A stretch of DNA of 12,925 nt from an uncultured Eubacteriales bacterium (lineage in GTDB: Bacteria; Bacillota; Clostridia; Oscillospirales; Oscillospiraceae). Below, one piece after another: positions 1 to 5,023 of the stretch (its first letter is position 1; each line of letters starts with the position of its first letter). Location of the stretch: NCBI GenBank assembly GCA_905201305.1, contig CAJKNS010000049.1, forward strand, positions 1-12,925, written 5' to 3'. Under the pieces are notes generated by a model. The model did no database searches, was not told the origin of the DNA, and saw nothing but the letters and a program-made list of their open reading frames with translations. Both the position numbers and the translations under genes were made by a program.

Positions 1-55
1 CCCCCTTTGCACGCCTTTCTTCAATATCTTTCGTCGTGCAACGAAAGATATTGCC
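1..55 (+). repeat. Dispersed hairpin repeat, left end of window
   Basis: The first 55 bases are the exact reverse complement of 12871-12925. At base 56 the copies differ (A here, G in the other), then seven more bases match before they diverge. Within it, 22-34 and 41-53 form a perfect 13-bp stem around a 6-base loop. A hairpin repeat present at least twice is seen directly. That it is a multi-copy family that broke the assembly is inference. Confidence 0.9.
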
Positions 56-95
56 ACCGGAGGTCGTAGGACTAGTAGAGAGGTTCGTAAAAACG

Positions 96-135
96 TAAAC
101 CCTTAAACCCTTAAACCCTTAAACCCTTAAACCCT
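96..135. repeat. Tandem repeat, five 8-bp units (TAAACCCT)
   Basis: Five perfect head-to-tail TAAACCCT units occupy 96-135. The unit contains stop triplets on both strands, and because 8 is not a multiple of 3, three consecutive units put a stop in every frame. The stop codon and last codons of the minus-strand acetyltransferase gene lie inside the array. It resembles a telomere repeat only by chance of composition. Copy number is likely to vary between strains. Confidence 0.9.
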
Positions 136-786
136 ATACCACCTTGACTCCACACCGGACAGGTGAAACCCCAATTTCTCATACATATGCATCGCCGCCG
201 CATTATCCGAAGCCACCGTCACCTTCAAATCCTCCCCCGGGCAGAGCTTTAATAAGGAAACCGCCAAATCCGTGCCCTTCCCACGGTATTTCGGCAAAAC
301 CCCAATGGCTGCCAGCTCATCCCCGTGGAGCTCTCCGATCCCATAGGGCTTTCCATTCTCGTCCAGCGCCAGAAACGCCCGCTGGTGTTCCCGGTAAATC
401 CGCGCAATCTGCCCCCGGTCATAGCTCAGGGCATGGGATACCCTCAAAAAGCAGCGGTTATAAATCCGCTGATAAATGGCGTCGTTTTCCGGGGTCATGG
501 GGGTGAGCGTCACCGGCTTTCCCTCCGGCAGCGCGGATTTTTCCACATGGAGAGCATAAATATCATAGGCATGGGGCAAACAGGATAAATCCCCATCCTT
601 CCATGCGGCAAAAACCCGGTTTGCCCCGCACATGCGGCAGAAGGACGCGCACTCGCTGCCCAGCGCCGCCTCCATCCCCGGCAGCACCGTGCGCAGGAGA
701 ATATATGCCTTTTCGGACATGGGAATTTCCCGCAGAATCAGGGTTGCCGTGCCCCCTTGGGCGGTAAAAACAGGAATATTGTTCAT
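127..786 (-). CDS. GNAT-family N-acetyltransferase
   Basis: Predicted acetyl-CoA-dependent N-acetyltransferase of 219 residues, substrate unknown, probably cytoplasmic. The C-terminal half has the GNAT fold signatures: a strand ending LAAIGVLPKYRGKG (acetyl-CoA loop, about residues 157-171) and a motif-B segment with N195 and MYEKLGF (201-207). The loop reads R-G-K-G-T-D, so the last position is Asp where Gly or Ala is usual. The N-terminal half (1-90) is divergent and carries a C-x3-C-x2-C cluster at about 46-53. The frame is open upstream to 885, but ATG at 786 is preferred: it follows GGTGA at a 6-base spacing and lies about 10 bases after a predicted start site from the promoter at 803-831. 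The next ATG (720) is a less likely alternative. The gene is transcribed divergently from pyrB, and its 3' end lies in the 8-bp tandem repeat. Confidence 0.8.
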   Translation of the reverse strand: MNNIPVFTAQGGTATLILREIPMSEKAYILLRTVLPGMEAALGSECASFCRMCGANRVFAAWKDGDLSCLPHAYDIYALHVEKSALPEGKPVTLTPMTPENDAIYQRIYNRCFLRVSHALSYDRGQIARIYREHQRAFLALDENGKPYGIGELHGDELAAIGVLPKYRGKGTDLAVSLLKLCPGEDLKVTVASDNAAAMHMYEKLGFHLSGVESRWYRV

Positions 787-802
787 GAAAATCACCAAAA
801 AC

Positions 803-831
803 AGTATACCATGGGGCGGAAATATCATCAA
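803..831 (-). promoter_or_regulatory. Sigma-A-type promoter for the GNAT gene
   Basis: On the minus strand, TTGATG (831-826) and TATACT (808-803) are 17 bp apart. The predicted start near 796 leaves a leader of about ten bases that still contains GGTGA. It is back to back with the pyrB promoter. Confidence 0.5.
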
Positions 832-841
832 GCCCCGGGGG

Positions 842-870
842 TTGTGTTCTACCGCCGAATGTGATAGAAT
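842..870 (+). promoter_or_regulatory. Extended -10 promoter for pyrB
   Basis: TTGTGT (842-847), a 17-bp spacer and TAGAAT (865-870) preceded by TG at 862-863, which makes an extended -10. The predicted start near 877 gives a leader of under 30 bases, too short for a PyrR-type attenuator. Confidence 0.5.
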
Positions 871-905
871 AAGCCGAAATATCATGATAACAGGAGGGCG
901 TCACG

Positions 906-1970
906 TTGAAACTCAGGAATTTGATCGACATTGAAGACCTCTCGCTGGAGGAATGGAACGAGCTGTACGGGCTTGCCAGTCAGATCATTGCTCATCCCAA
1001 GGATTTTGTGGATGCGCTGCATGGTGATGTGATGGCAAGTCTTTTTTTTGAGCCGTCTACCCGGACGAATTTCAGCTTTCAGACCGCCATGCTGCGGCTG
1101 GGCGGGAATGTGTTCGGCTTTGCGGACCCAAAATCCTCCTCCACCTCCAAGGGCGAGACACTGAAGGATACCATTAAAATGGTGTCGGGGTATGCGGATG
1201 TGATCGTCATGCGCACGCCCACCGAGGGCGCTGCCAAGGCTGCCAGTCTCTACGCCGATGTACCGGTCATCAACGCCGGCGACGGCGGTCACATGCATCC
1301 CACCCAGACCCTGGCGGACCTCACCACCATCGCCACCCTTCGGGGGGAGATTCGGGACCTGAACGTGGGACTCTGCGGGGATCTGAAAAACGGGCGCACG
1401 GTCCATTCGCTCATTAAGGCGCTGGCAAAGTTCCCGGACATTCGGTTTTACCTGATTGCCCCCAGAGATTTGGCGATTCCCGGGTATATGGTGGAATTTA
1501 TGAAGGAAAAGGGGCTGAGGTTTGTAGAAGTTACAAATCTCGAAGCCACCATGCCCCAGCTGGACGTGCTGTATATGACCCGGATTCAGCGGGAACGGTT
1601 CACCGATCCTCTGGAATATGACCGCCTAAAGGGCGTTTACATCCTCAATCGGAGCAAGCTGCGGACCGCGAAAAAGGACCTCTTAATTATGCACCCCTTG
1701 CCCAGAGTGGACGAGATCACCCAGGACGTGGACGAGGACCCCAGAGCCGTATATTTCGACCAGGCGCGGTACGGTATGTTTGCGAGAATGGCGCTGCTTC
1801 TCACATTGGTGAAGCAGCAGGGACGGAAAAAGCCGGAGCCTCAGGAGATCGGCACAAAGCCCCTGTGCCATAACCCCCGCTGCATCACCCAGACGGAGCT
1901 GTATCTGCCGCCGCTCACAAAAACCACCGGCGGAAAATGCTGCTGCGCCTTCTGCGACAAGGAGATTTAA
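906..1970 (+). CDS. pyrB: Aspartate carbamoyltransferase with PyrI-like zinc tail
   Basis: Catalyses carbamoyl phosphate plus aspartate to N-carbamoyl-aspartate, the committed step of pyrimidine synthesis, in the cytoplasm. The protein has 354 residues. The carbamoyl-phosphate site FEPSTRT is at 48-54, the loop SSTSKGE at 78-84, HPTQ at 131-134, the aspartate-side RIQRER at 226-231 and HPLPR at 263-267. SSTSKGE with RIQRER marks an ATCase rather than an ornithine enzyme. Ordinary PyrB ends near residue 305-310. Here about 45 residues follow, containing C321-x4-C326 followed by Ile-Thr, then C347-x2-C350 followed by D-K-E. This matches the zinc-domain pattern of the E. coli regulatory chain PyrI without its nucleotide-binding domain. 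The start is TTG at 906, eight bases after AGGAGG (892-897). The stop abuts the next gene's ATG. No other pyr gene is in the window. Confidence 0.95.
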   Translation: MKLRNLIDIEDLSLEEWNELYGLASQIIAHPKDFVDALHGDVMASLFFEPSTRTNFSFQTAMLRLGGNVFGFADPKSSSTSKGETLKDTIKMVSGYADVIVMRTPTEGAAKAASLYADVPVINAGDGGHMHPTQTLADLTTIATLRGEIRDLNVGLCGDLKNGRTVHSLIKALAKFPDIRFYLIAPRDLAIPGYMVEFMKEKGLRFVEVTNLEATMPQLDVLYMTRIQRERFTDPLEYDRLKGVYILNRSKLRTAKKDLLIMHPLPRVDEITQDVDEDPRAVYFDQARYGMFARMALLLTLVKQQGRKKPEPQEIGTKPLCHNPRCITQTELYLPPLTKTTGGKCCCAFCDKEI

Positions 1971-3143
1971 ATGGAAAAACAGGTTTGCCTGAACCGTGGC
2001 GAGGAGCAGGACATCGAAAACGGCTCCCTTTGGATTTATGACAACGAGATCGACTGGTGCACCGACACCTGCCGGGACGGGGATGTGGTGACGGTTCTCG
2101 ACAGCCGCCGCCGGTTCTGCGCCAAGGGCTTTTTTAACAGCAAAAGCAAAATCGTCGTCCGGGTGCTCACCCGGGATAAGGACGAGGAAATTGACCGGGA
2201 ATTCTTCCAAAAGCGCATCACCCGGGCGTGGGAATACCGGAAATCCATCGGGCTGACGGATGCCTGCCGGGTGGTGTTCGGGGACTCCGACGGGCTGCCG
2301 GGACTGACGGTGGACAAGTTTGGGGACTATCTCTCCTTCCAGATGGTGTCGCTGGGACTGGAGCAGTGGAAGCAGGACATTCTGGACATTCTGGTGGAGC
2401 TGTTCCAGCCCAAGGGCATCTATGAGCGGGACGATTTGCCCGTGAGAGAGAAGGAAGGATTGACCCAAATCAAGCAGTGCGTCTATGGCGAGGTGCCGGA
2501 AAAAATCGAAATCCGGGAACACGACGCAAGCATGCTGGTGAGTATTCCGAATGGGCAGAAGACCGGGCATTTTCTGGATCAGCAGGAGAACCGGGGACTG
2601 CTGAAAGATTATGTAAATGGAAAGACTGTGCTGGATCTGTGCTGTTGCAGTGGGGGCTTTTCCATCCATGCGGGACTGTATGGGGCAAAAAGCGTGGACG
2701 CGGTGGACGTGTCGGAATCGGCGCTGGCGCTGGTACGGGAGAACGCGGCGCTCAACGGTCTTACTACCGTGAACACCATCTGCCGCAATGTGTTTGACCT
2801 GGCGAAGGAATACGATCAGGCGGGGAAGAAATACGACGTGGTGATTCTCGATCCGCCGGCATTCGCCAAATCCCGGCGGGTGCTGGAGTCGGCATATAAG
2901 GGGTATAAGGAGCTCAATTACCGGTGCATGCGGCTGGTGAAGTCCGGCGGTTTTATGGTAACCTGCTCTTGCAGCCAGTTTATGACCAGGGAGCTGTTTT
3001 TAAAGATGCTCCGGGAGGCGGCAAGGGACAGCGGACGTAAGGTCAGGCTTATCCGCGAGGTGATGCAGTCCCGGGATCATCCGGCGGCGATTGGCGAGGA
3101 GTCGGCACTGTATTTAAAGGGCTGGGTCTTAAGTATCTGGTAG
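1971..3143 (+). CDS. RlmI-like class I rRNA large-subunit methyltransferase
   Basis: SAM-dependent methyltransferase of 390 residues in the COG1092 family, whose E. coli member RlmI makes m5C in 23S rRNA. The exact target here is inferred, not shown. The N-terminal 70 residues look like the PUA-type RNA-binding domain (GSLWIYDNEID near 18-28, AKGFFN at 51-56). The SAM-binding motif VLDLCCCSGGF is at 220-230, with the acidic D246 following. The substrate motif DPPAF is at 294-298, and the TCSCS segment (331-335) supplies the expected catalytic cysteine region. ATG follows directly on the pyrB stop, and an AAGGAG site lies inside the end of pyrB, so the two genes should be co-transcribed and translationally coupled. 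The metabolic link between the two is not obvious. No clear terminator follows; the tRNA promoter begins 28 bases downstream. Confidence 0.9.
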   Translation: MEKQVCLNRGEEQDIENGSLWIYDNEIDWCTDTCRDGDVVTVLDSRRRFCAKGFFNSKSKIVVRVLTRDKDEEIDREFFQKRITRAWEYRKSIGLTDACRVVFGDSDGLPGLTVDKFGDYLSFQMVSLGLEQWKQDILDILVELFQPKGIYERDDLPVREKEGLTQIKQCVYGEVPEKIEIREHDASMLVSIPNGQKTGHFLDQQENRGLLKDYVNGKTVLDLCCCSGGFSIHAGLYGAKSVDAVDVSESALALVRENAALNGLTTVNTICRNVFDLAKEYDQAGKKYDVVILDPPAFAKSRRVLESAYKGYKELNYRCMRLVKSGGFMVTCSCSQFMTRELFLKMLREAARDSGRKVRLIREVMQSRDHPAAIGEESALYLKGWVLSIW

Positions 3144-3171
3144 TTTTTTGTGCTGCGGAAAAAATTTGTGC

Positions 3172-3200
3172 TTGACAAAACAGGGTGCGTATGGTACTAT
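3172..3200 (+). promoter_or_regulatory. Strong promoter of the tRNA operon
   Basis: A perfect TTGACA (3172-3177), a 17-bp spacer and TACTAT (3195-3200), with TG at 3192-3193 as an extended -10. The predicted start is near 3206. It sits just upstream of five same-strand tRNA genes with no competing promoter between them. Confidence 0.85.
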
Positions 3201-3204
3201 CTTA

Positions 3205-3222
3205 GGGCTGACATTTCAGCCC
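3205..3222 (+). other. Leader hairpin at the 5' end of the tRNA transcript
   Basis: GGGCTGA (3205-3211), loop CATT and TCAGCCC (3216-3222) make a perfect 7-bp stem. It starts at the predicted transcription start and ends three bases before tRNA-Gly. A role in 5'-end protection or processing is inference. Confidence 0.6.
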
Positions 3223-3225
3223 TAT

Positions 3226-3300
3226 GCGGGTGTAGTTCAATGGCTAGAATCCCAGCCTTCCAAGCTGGTTGTGTGGGTTCGATTCCCATCACCCGCTCCA
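3226..3300 (+). tRNA. tRNA-Gly (TCC anticodon)
   Basis: Acceptor GCGGGTG (3226-3232) pairs with CACCCGC (3290-3296), and CCA is encoded at 3298-3300. The anticodon arm CCAGC/GCTGG holds loop CTTCCAA, giving anticodon TCC, which reads GGA/GGG. The T-arm contains GGTTCGATTCC. First gene of the five-tRNA operon. Confidence 0.96.
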
Positions 3301-3306
3301 TGATCT

Positions 3307-3383
3307 GCGCCAATAGCTCAGCTGGATAGAGCAACTGCCTTCTAAGCAGTAGGTCGGGGGTTCGAGTCCCTCTTGGCGTACCA
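3307..3383 (+). tRNA. tRNA-Arg (TCT anticodon)
   Basis: Acceptor GCGCCAA (3307-3313) pairs with TTGGCGT (3373-3379), with a G-U first pair, and CCA is encoded at 3381-3383. The anticodon arm ACTGC/GCAGT holds loop CTTCTAA, so the anticodon is TCT, which reads AGA/AGG. Six bases separate it from tRNA-Gly. Confidence 0.96.
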
Positions 3384-3417
3384 AGGCAGCCTCTATTGGT
3401 TGCAGAGAGAAGTATAT

Positions 3418-3495
3418 GGTGGGTATAGCTTAGCTGGTTAAAGCGCCAGATTGTGGCTCTGGAGACCGTCGGTTCGAATCCGATTACTCACCCCA
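3418..3495 (+). tRNA. tRNA-His (GTG anticodon)
   Basis: Acceptor GTGGGTA (3419-3425) pairs with TACTCAC (3485-3491). An extra G at 3418 faces C at 3492, the G-1:C73 identity pair typical of tRNA-His. CCA is encoded at 3493-3495. The anticodon loop TTGTGGC within CCAGA/TCTGG gives GTG. Confidence 0.96.
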
Positions 3496-3537
3496 CTTCT
3501 TATTCTATGCGGTGTTTGATGCTGCCGGTTTGCATTT

Positions 3538-3613
3538 AGGGATGTGGCCAAGTCGGTTAAGGCACCAGACTTTGACTCTGGAACCGTGGGTTCGAGTCCC
3601 GCCATCCCTGCCA
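3538..3613 (+). tRNA. tRNA-Gln (TTG anticodon)
   Basis: Acceptor AGGGATG (3538-3544) pairs with CATCCCT (3603-3609), the discriminator is G, and CCA is encoded at 3611-3613. The anticodon loop CTTTGAC within CCAGA/TCTGG gives TTG, which reads CAA/CAG. Confidence 0.95.
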
Positions 3614-3618
3614 GACCT

Positions 3619-3694
3619 GATCCGCTAGCTCAGTCGGTAGAGCACCTGCCTTTTAAGCAGGGTGTCCGGGGTTCGATTCCCCGGCGGGTCACCA
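3619..3694 (+). tRNA. tRNA-Lys (TTT anticodon)
   Basis: Acceptor GATCCGC (3619-3625) pairs with GCGGGTC (3684-3690), and CCA is encoded at 3692-3694. The anticodon arm CCTGC/GCAGG with loop CTTTTAA gives TTT, which reads AAA/AAG. It begins five bases after tRNA-Gln and is the last gene before the terminator. Confidence 0.96.
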
Positions 3695-3707
3695 TCTGCC
3701 GACTTTT

Positions 3708-3743
3708 CCTCGAAACGAAAGTTTCGGGGTTTTTTTGTTTTTT
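3708..3743 (+). terminator. Rho-independent terminator of the tRNA operon
   Basis: A 9-bp stem, CCTCGAAAC (3708-3716) with GTTTCGGGG (3721-3729, one wobble pair), has a GAAA tetraloop and is followed by runs of seven and six T's. It starts 13 bases after tRNA-Lys. Confidence 0.93.
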
Positions 3744-3760
3744 CGCGGAATTGGAGATTA

Positions 3761-3788
3761 CGCCCGATGCAGGGGACTGCACCGGGCG
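3761..3788 (-). terminator. Stem-loop downstream of hicB, possible weak terminator
   Basis: Complementary arms 3761-3771 and 3778-3788 surround a 6-base loop. Read on the minus strand all 11 pairs form (one G-U); on the plus strand one is an A-C mismatch. This favours a minus-strand RNA, which fits the 3' end of hicB 14 bases away. No U-run follows, so it may be a 3'-end stabiliser rather than a classical terminator. Confidence 0.4.
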
Positions 3789-3802
3789 GATTTTGTATGG
3801 GG

Positions 3803-4187
3803 TCAGCCAATTCCAAGCTTCATTTTGAGGGCATCCTGCAGTGTCTTGGAAAAATCCAGGTTTGCGCTTCTTGCCAGATCATTGAGCCAGGAGGGGATGG
3901 TCAGCGTTTTCTTGACCGCTTTGTTGTTGTATTTTTTCTGATAAGCCAGAGAATCAAACTCTGCCATCACAAGAAAATCTCCTTCGGGAATTTCAATCCG
4001 CTCCGGCGGGGTCGCCTTTGGATACTCCGGAACATCGTCCAGGTAAAGACCGATTGCCTCCTGGAGCATTGCCAGGGTTTCCTGAATGGTTGCTCCCTGG
4101 GTGAAGCAGCCCGGAAGATCGGGAATACAGGCAGAATACCCGTTTTCTTCTTTGTGAAAAAACAGCGGGATAGTAAATGGGCGCCAT
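3803..4187 (-). CDS. HicB-family antitoxin-like protein, frameshifted near start
   Basis: A HicB-type protein: an N-terminal degenerate RNase-H-like domain (YSACIPDLPGCFTQGAT, then a helix ending LYL) and a C-terminal ribbon-helix-helix-like DNA-binding segment (KKTLTIPSWLNDLARSA). HicB proteins neutralise the mRNA interferase HicA and repress their operon. Here no hicA lies upstream or downstream, so it is solitary. The expected beginning, MAPIYYPAVF, starts at ATG 4187 nine bases after AAAGGAG, but runs in another frame. The two frames join only if the run of six T's on the minus strand (A's at 4157-4162 on plus) lost one base, giving a normal 127-residue protein. As sequenced, the downstream frame can open only from a TTG at 4210 that overlaps the ribosome site. 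The frameshift may be real, a slippage or phase-variation site, or a sequence error. It lies downstream of the type III toxin gene on the same strand. Confidence 0.75.
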
Positions 4188-4253
4188 GTTGGGCATCTCC
4201 TTTTTATCAATTCAGTGGGAGTTTGTCAACAGCTTGTGAAGGTGCCGGGAGAA

Positions 4254-4273
4254 ATTACCCGCACCCCGGTTCC
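4254..4273. repeat. Direct repeat, left copy, flanking the type III TA module
   Basis: This 20-base segment matches 5004-5023 at 19 of 20 positions in the same orientation; only 4270 (T) versus 5020 (C) differs. Between the copies lies the whole toxin-antitoxin unit. The right copy contains the stop codon of a peptidoglycan-binding gene, while this copy is non-coding. A target-site or recombination origin is inference. Confidence 0.75.
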
Positions 4274-4290
4274 GTCAGCCAGCGTCAGAA

Positions 4291-4755
4291 TCAATCGCCC
4301 ATGTCTGCAAGCCTGCGGCAAATGTCGAGAATGTCCACATGGGGACGGATTTTTCCCTGAAGCACCAGTGTTAAATAGCGTTTTGCCTTTGATTTGAGCG
4401 AACGGAGCAGCTTGGCATCGCGAACGACATAAGGCATGCCGGAAACGGTATAGGGACGCACTATGTAAGCTTGCACCACGGGGATCATGTCGCCGATTAA
4501 AAACGCGCTTTCCCGTCCGGAAATGACACCAAGATGGTAGAACAGCGTTTTCTTTCCGGCGGTTTCTGAACGCGCAATTGCCGCGCGGTATTTTTCTACC
4601 TTTGAGCTGATGGGAATCATCCACAGGATGCCGTCGATTTGCAGCGCGAAAAAATGGGGGCGGTTTTCTGCCTTGTTATCCATCATGCGGCCCGTATCGT
4701 ATTGCTGAAAATATGAATCAGACAGGATATACAGTCCATTTTCTTTTACGTCCAT
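4291..4755 (-). CDS. Type III toxin-antitoxin toxin, CptN/ToxN-like endoribonuclease
   Basis: A 154-residue protein of the ToxN/AbiQ/CptN type III toxin superfamily. These are sequence-specific endoribonucleases that process their own antitoxin RNA, are held inactive by it, and can cause abortive phage infection. The visible family features are the early LYILSDSYF (8-16), NRPHFFALQI (31-40), WMIPISSKVEKY (45-56, with the lysine-rich core typical of CptN), RESAFLIGDMIPV (81-93), and a helical end after KSKAKRYL. I identify it from family pattern memory, supported by context: immediately upstream are a terminator and two pseudoknot-forming RNA repeats read from one promoter. ATG 4755 is chosen because AAAGGA (4767-4762) lies six bases before it. 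ATG 4761 would have no spacing, and TTG 4770 precedes the ribosome site. Expression should depend on readthrough of the terminator. Confidence 0.85.
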   Translation of the reverse strand: MDVKENGLYILSDSYFQQYDTGRMMDNKAENRPHFFALQIDGILWMIPISSKVEKYRAAIARSETAGKKTLFYHLGVISGRESAFLIGDMIPVVQAYIVRPYTVSGMPYVVRDAKLLRSLKSKAKRYLTLVLQGKIRPHVDILDICRRLADMGD

Positions 4756-4769
4756 AGGCATTCCTTTCA

Positions 4770-4799
4770 AAAGAAAAGCCCCTCAAACGAGGAGCTTTT
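4770..4799 (-). terminator. Attenuating terminator between antitoxin RNA and toxin gene
   Basis: On the minus strand GCTCCTC (4795-4789), loop GTTT and GAGGGGC (4784-4778) form a 7-bp stem with one wobble, flanked by A's and followed by TTTTCTTTT. It lies between the antitoxin repeats and the toxin ribosome site, the standard type III arrangement that makes antitoxin RNA exceed toxin mRNA. Confidence 0.88.
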
Positions 4800-4944
4800 C
4801 AAGCTCACAATTTATTCGTCGCCGTGAGCAGGCGGCAGTCAAAATCAAGCCCAACATTTATTGGTCGCCACGGGCAGGCGGCAAAAGAGCGGGACAAACA
4901 CGAACACCGGGTTAGTATTTGTGTCCTGTGAGGAAACTCCTCAC
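4774..4944 (-). ncRNA. Type III antitoxin RNA precursor, CptI-like
   Basis: The predicted transcript runs from about 4944 to the terminator near 4774. It opens with a hairpin (4944-4928) and contains two repeats of period 46 (4894-4849 and 4848-4803). Each repeat can fold as an H-type pseudoknot. Stem 1 pairs GCCGCC with GGCGAC (four G-C pairs in a row, one C-A mismatch). The loop of that hairpin, GCUCAC or GCCCGU, pairs with a downstream GUGAGC or GUUGGGC. Between repeats one stem-2 pair changes from U-A to C-G with pairing kept. In the family, the toxin cuts the precursor into single repeat units that bind and inhibit it. Confidence 0.85.
4803..4894 (-). repeat. Two 46-nt antitoxin repeats
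   Basis: Copy 1 (in RNA order) is 4894-4849 and copy 2 is 4848-4803, offset exactly 46. The best conserved parts on the plus strand are TTTATT, GTCGCC and GCAGGCGGCA; the stem-2 arms vary together. The outer 10-12 bases of each unit differ. No third copy was found upstream. Confidence 0.88.
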
Positions 4945-4950
4945 ACCTCT

Positions 4951-4978
4951 ATTATACGCAAAAACAATGAAAAATCAA
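4951..4978 (-). promoter_or_regulatory. Promoter of the type III TA operon
   Basis: On the minus strand TTGATT (4978-4973), a 16-bp spacer and a perfect TATAAT (4956-4951). The predicted start near 4944 begins a hairpin. This is the only convincing promoter for antitoxin and toxin. Confidence 0.8.
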
Positions 4979-5003
4979 CCGAAAAATATGGAATTTTCTG
5001 CAC

Positions 5004-5023
5004 ATTACCCGCACCCCGGCTCC
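5004..5023. repeat. Direct repeat, right copy, flanking the type III TA module
   Basis: Partner of 4254-4273 (19 of 20 identical, same orientation, 750 bases apart). It overlaps the last codons and stop of the peptidoglycan-binding gene. Collapsing the two copies would remove exactly the promoter, antitoxin and toxin and leave that gene intact. Confidence 0.75.

Noticed and set aside
96..135. Telomere-like array
   Set aside because: The unit is 8 bp with only five copies, and it lies internally beside a bacterial gene.
3619..3694. tRNA-Lys as a phage-type attachment site for the TA region
   Set aside because: No second copy of the tRNA 3' end was found in the window, and no integrase is present.
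3544..3828. Open frames across the tRNA genes
   Set aside because: They run straight through tRNA-Gln and tRNA-Lys and the terminator. The RNA folds explain the sequence.
4201..4229. Perfect TTGACA (minus, 4229-4224) as a hicB promoter
   Set aside because: At 17 bp spacing the -10 would be TAAAAA overlapping the ribosome site, and the start would fall after it. Without a better -10 I do not call it.
4803..4894. Two near-identical units that could suggest a small CRISPR
   Set aside because: Only two copies with no unique spacers of constant length. Differences fall in pairing positions, and a terminator and type III toxin gene follow.
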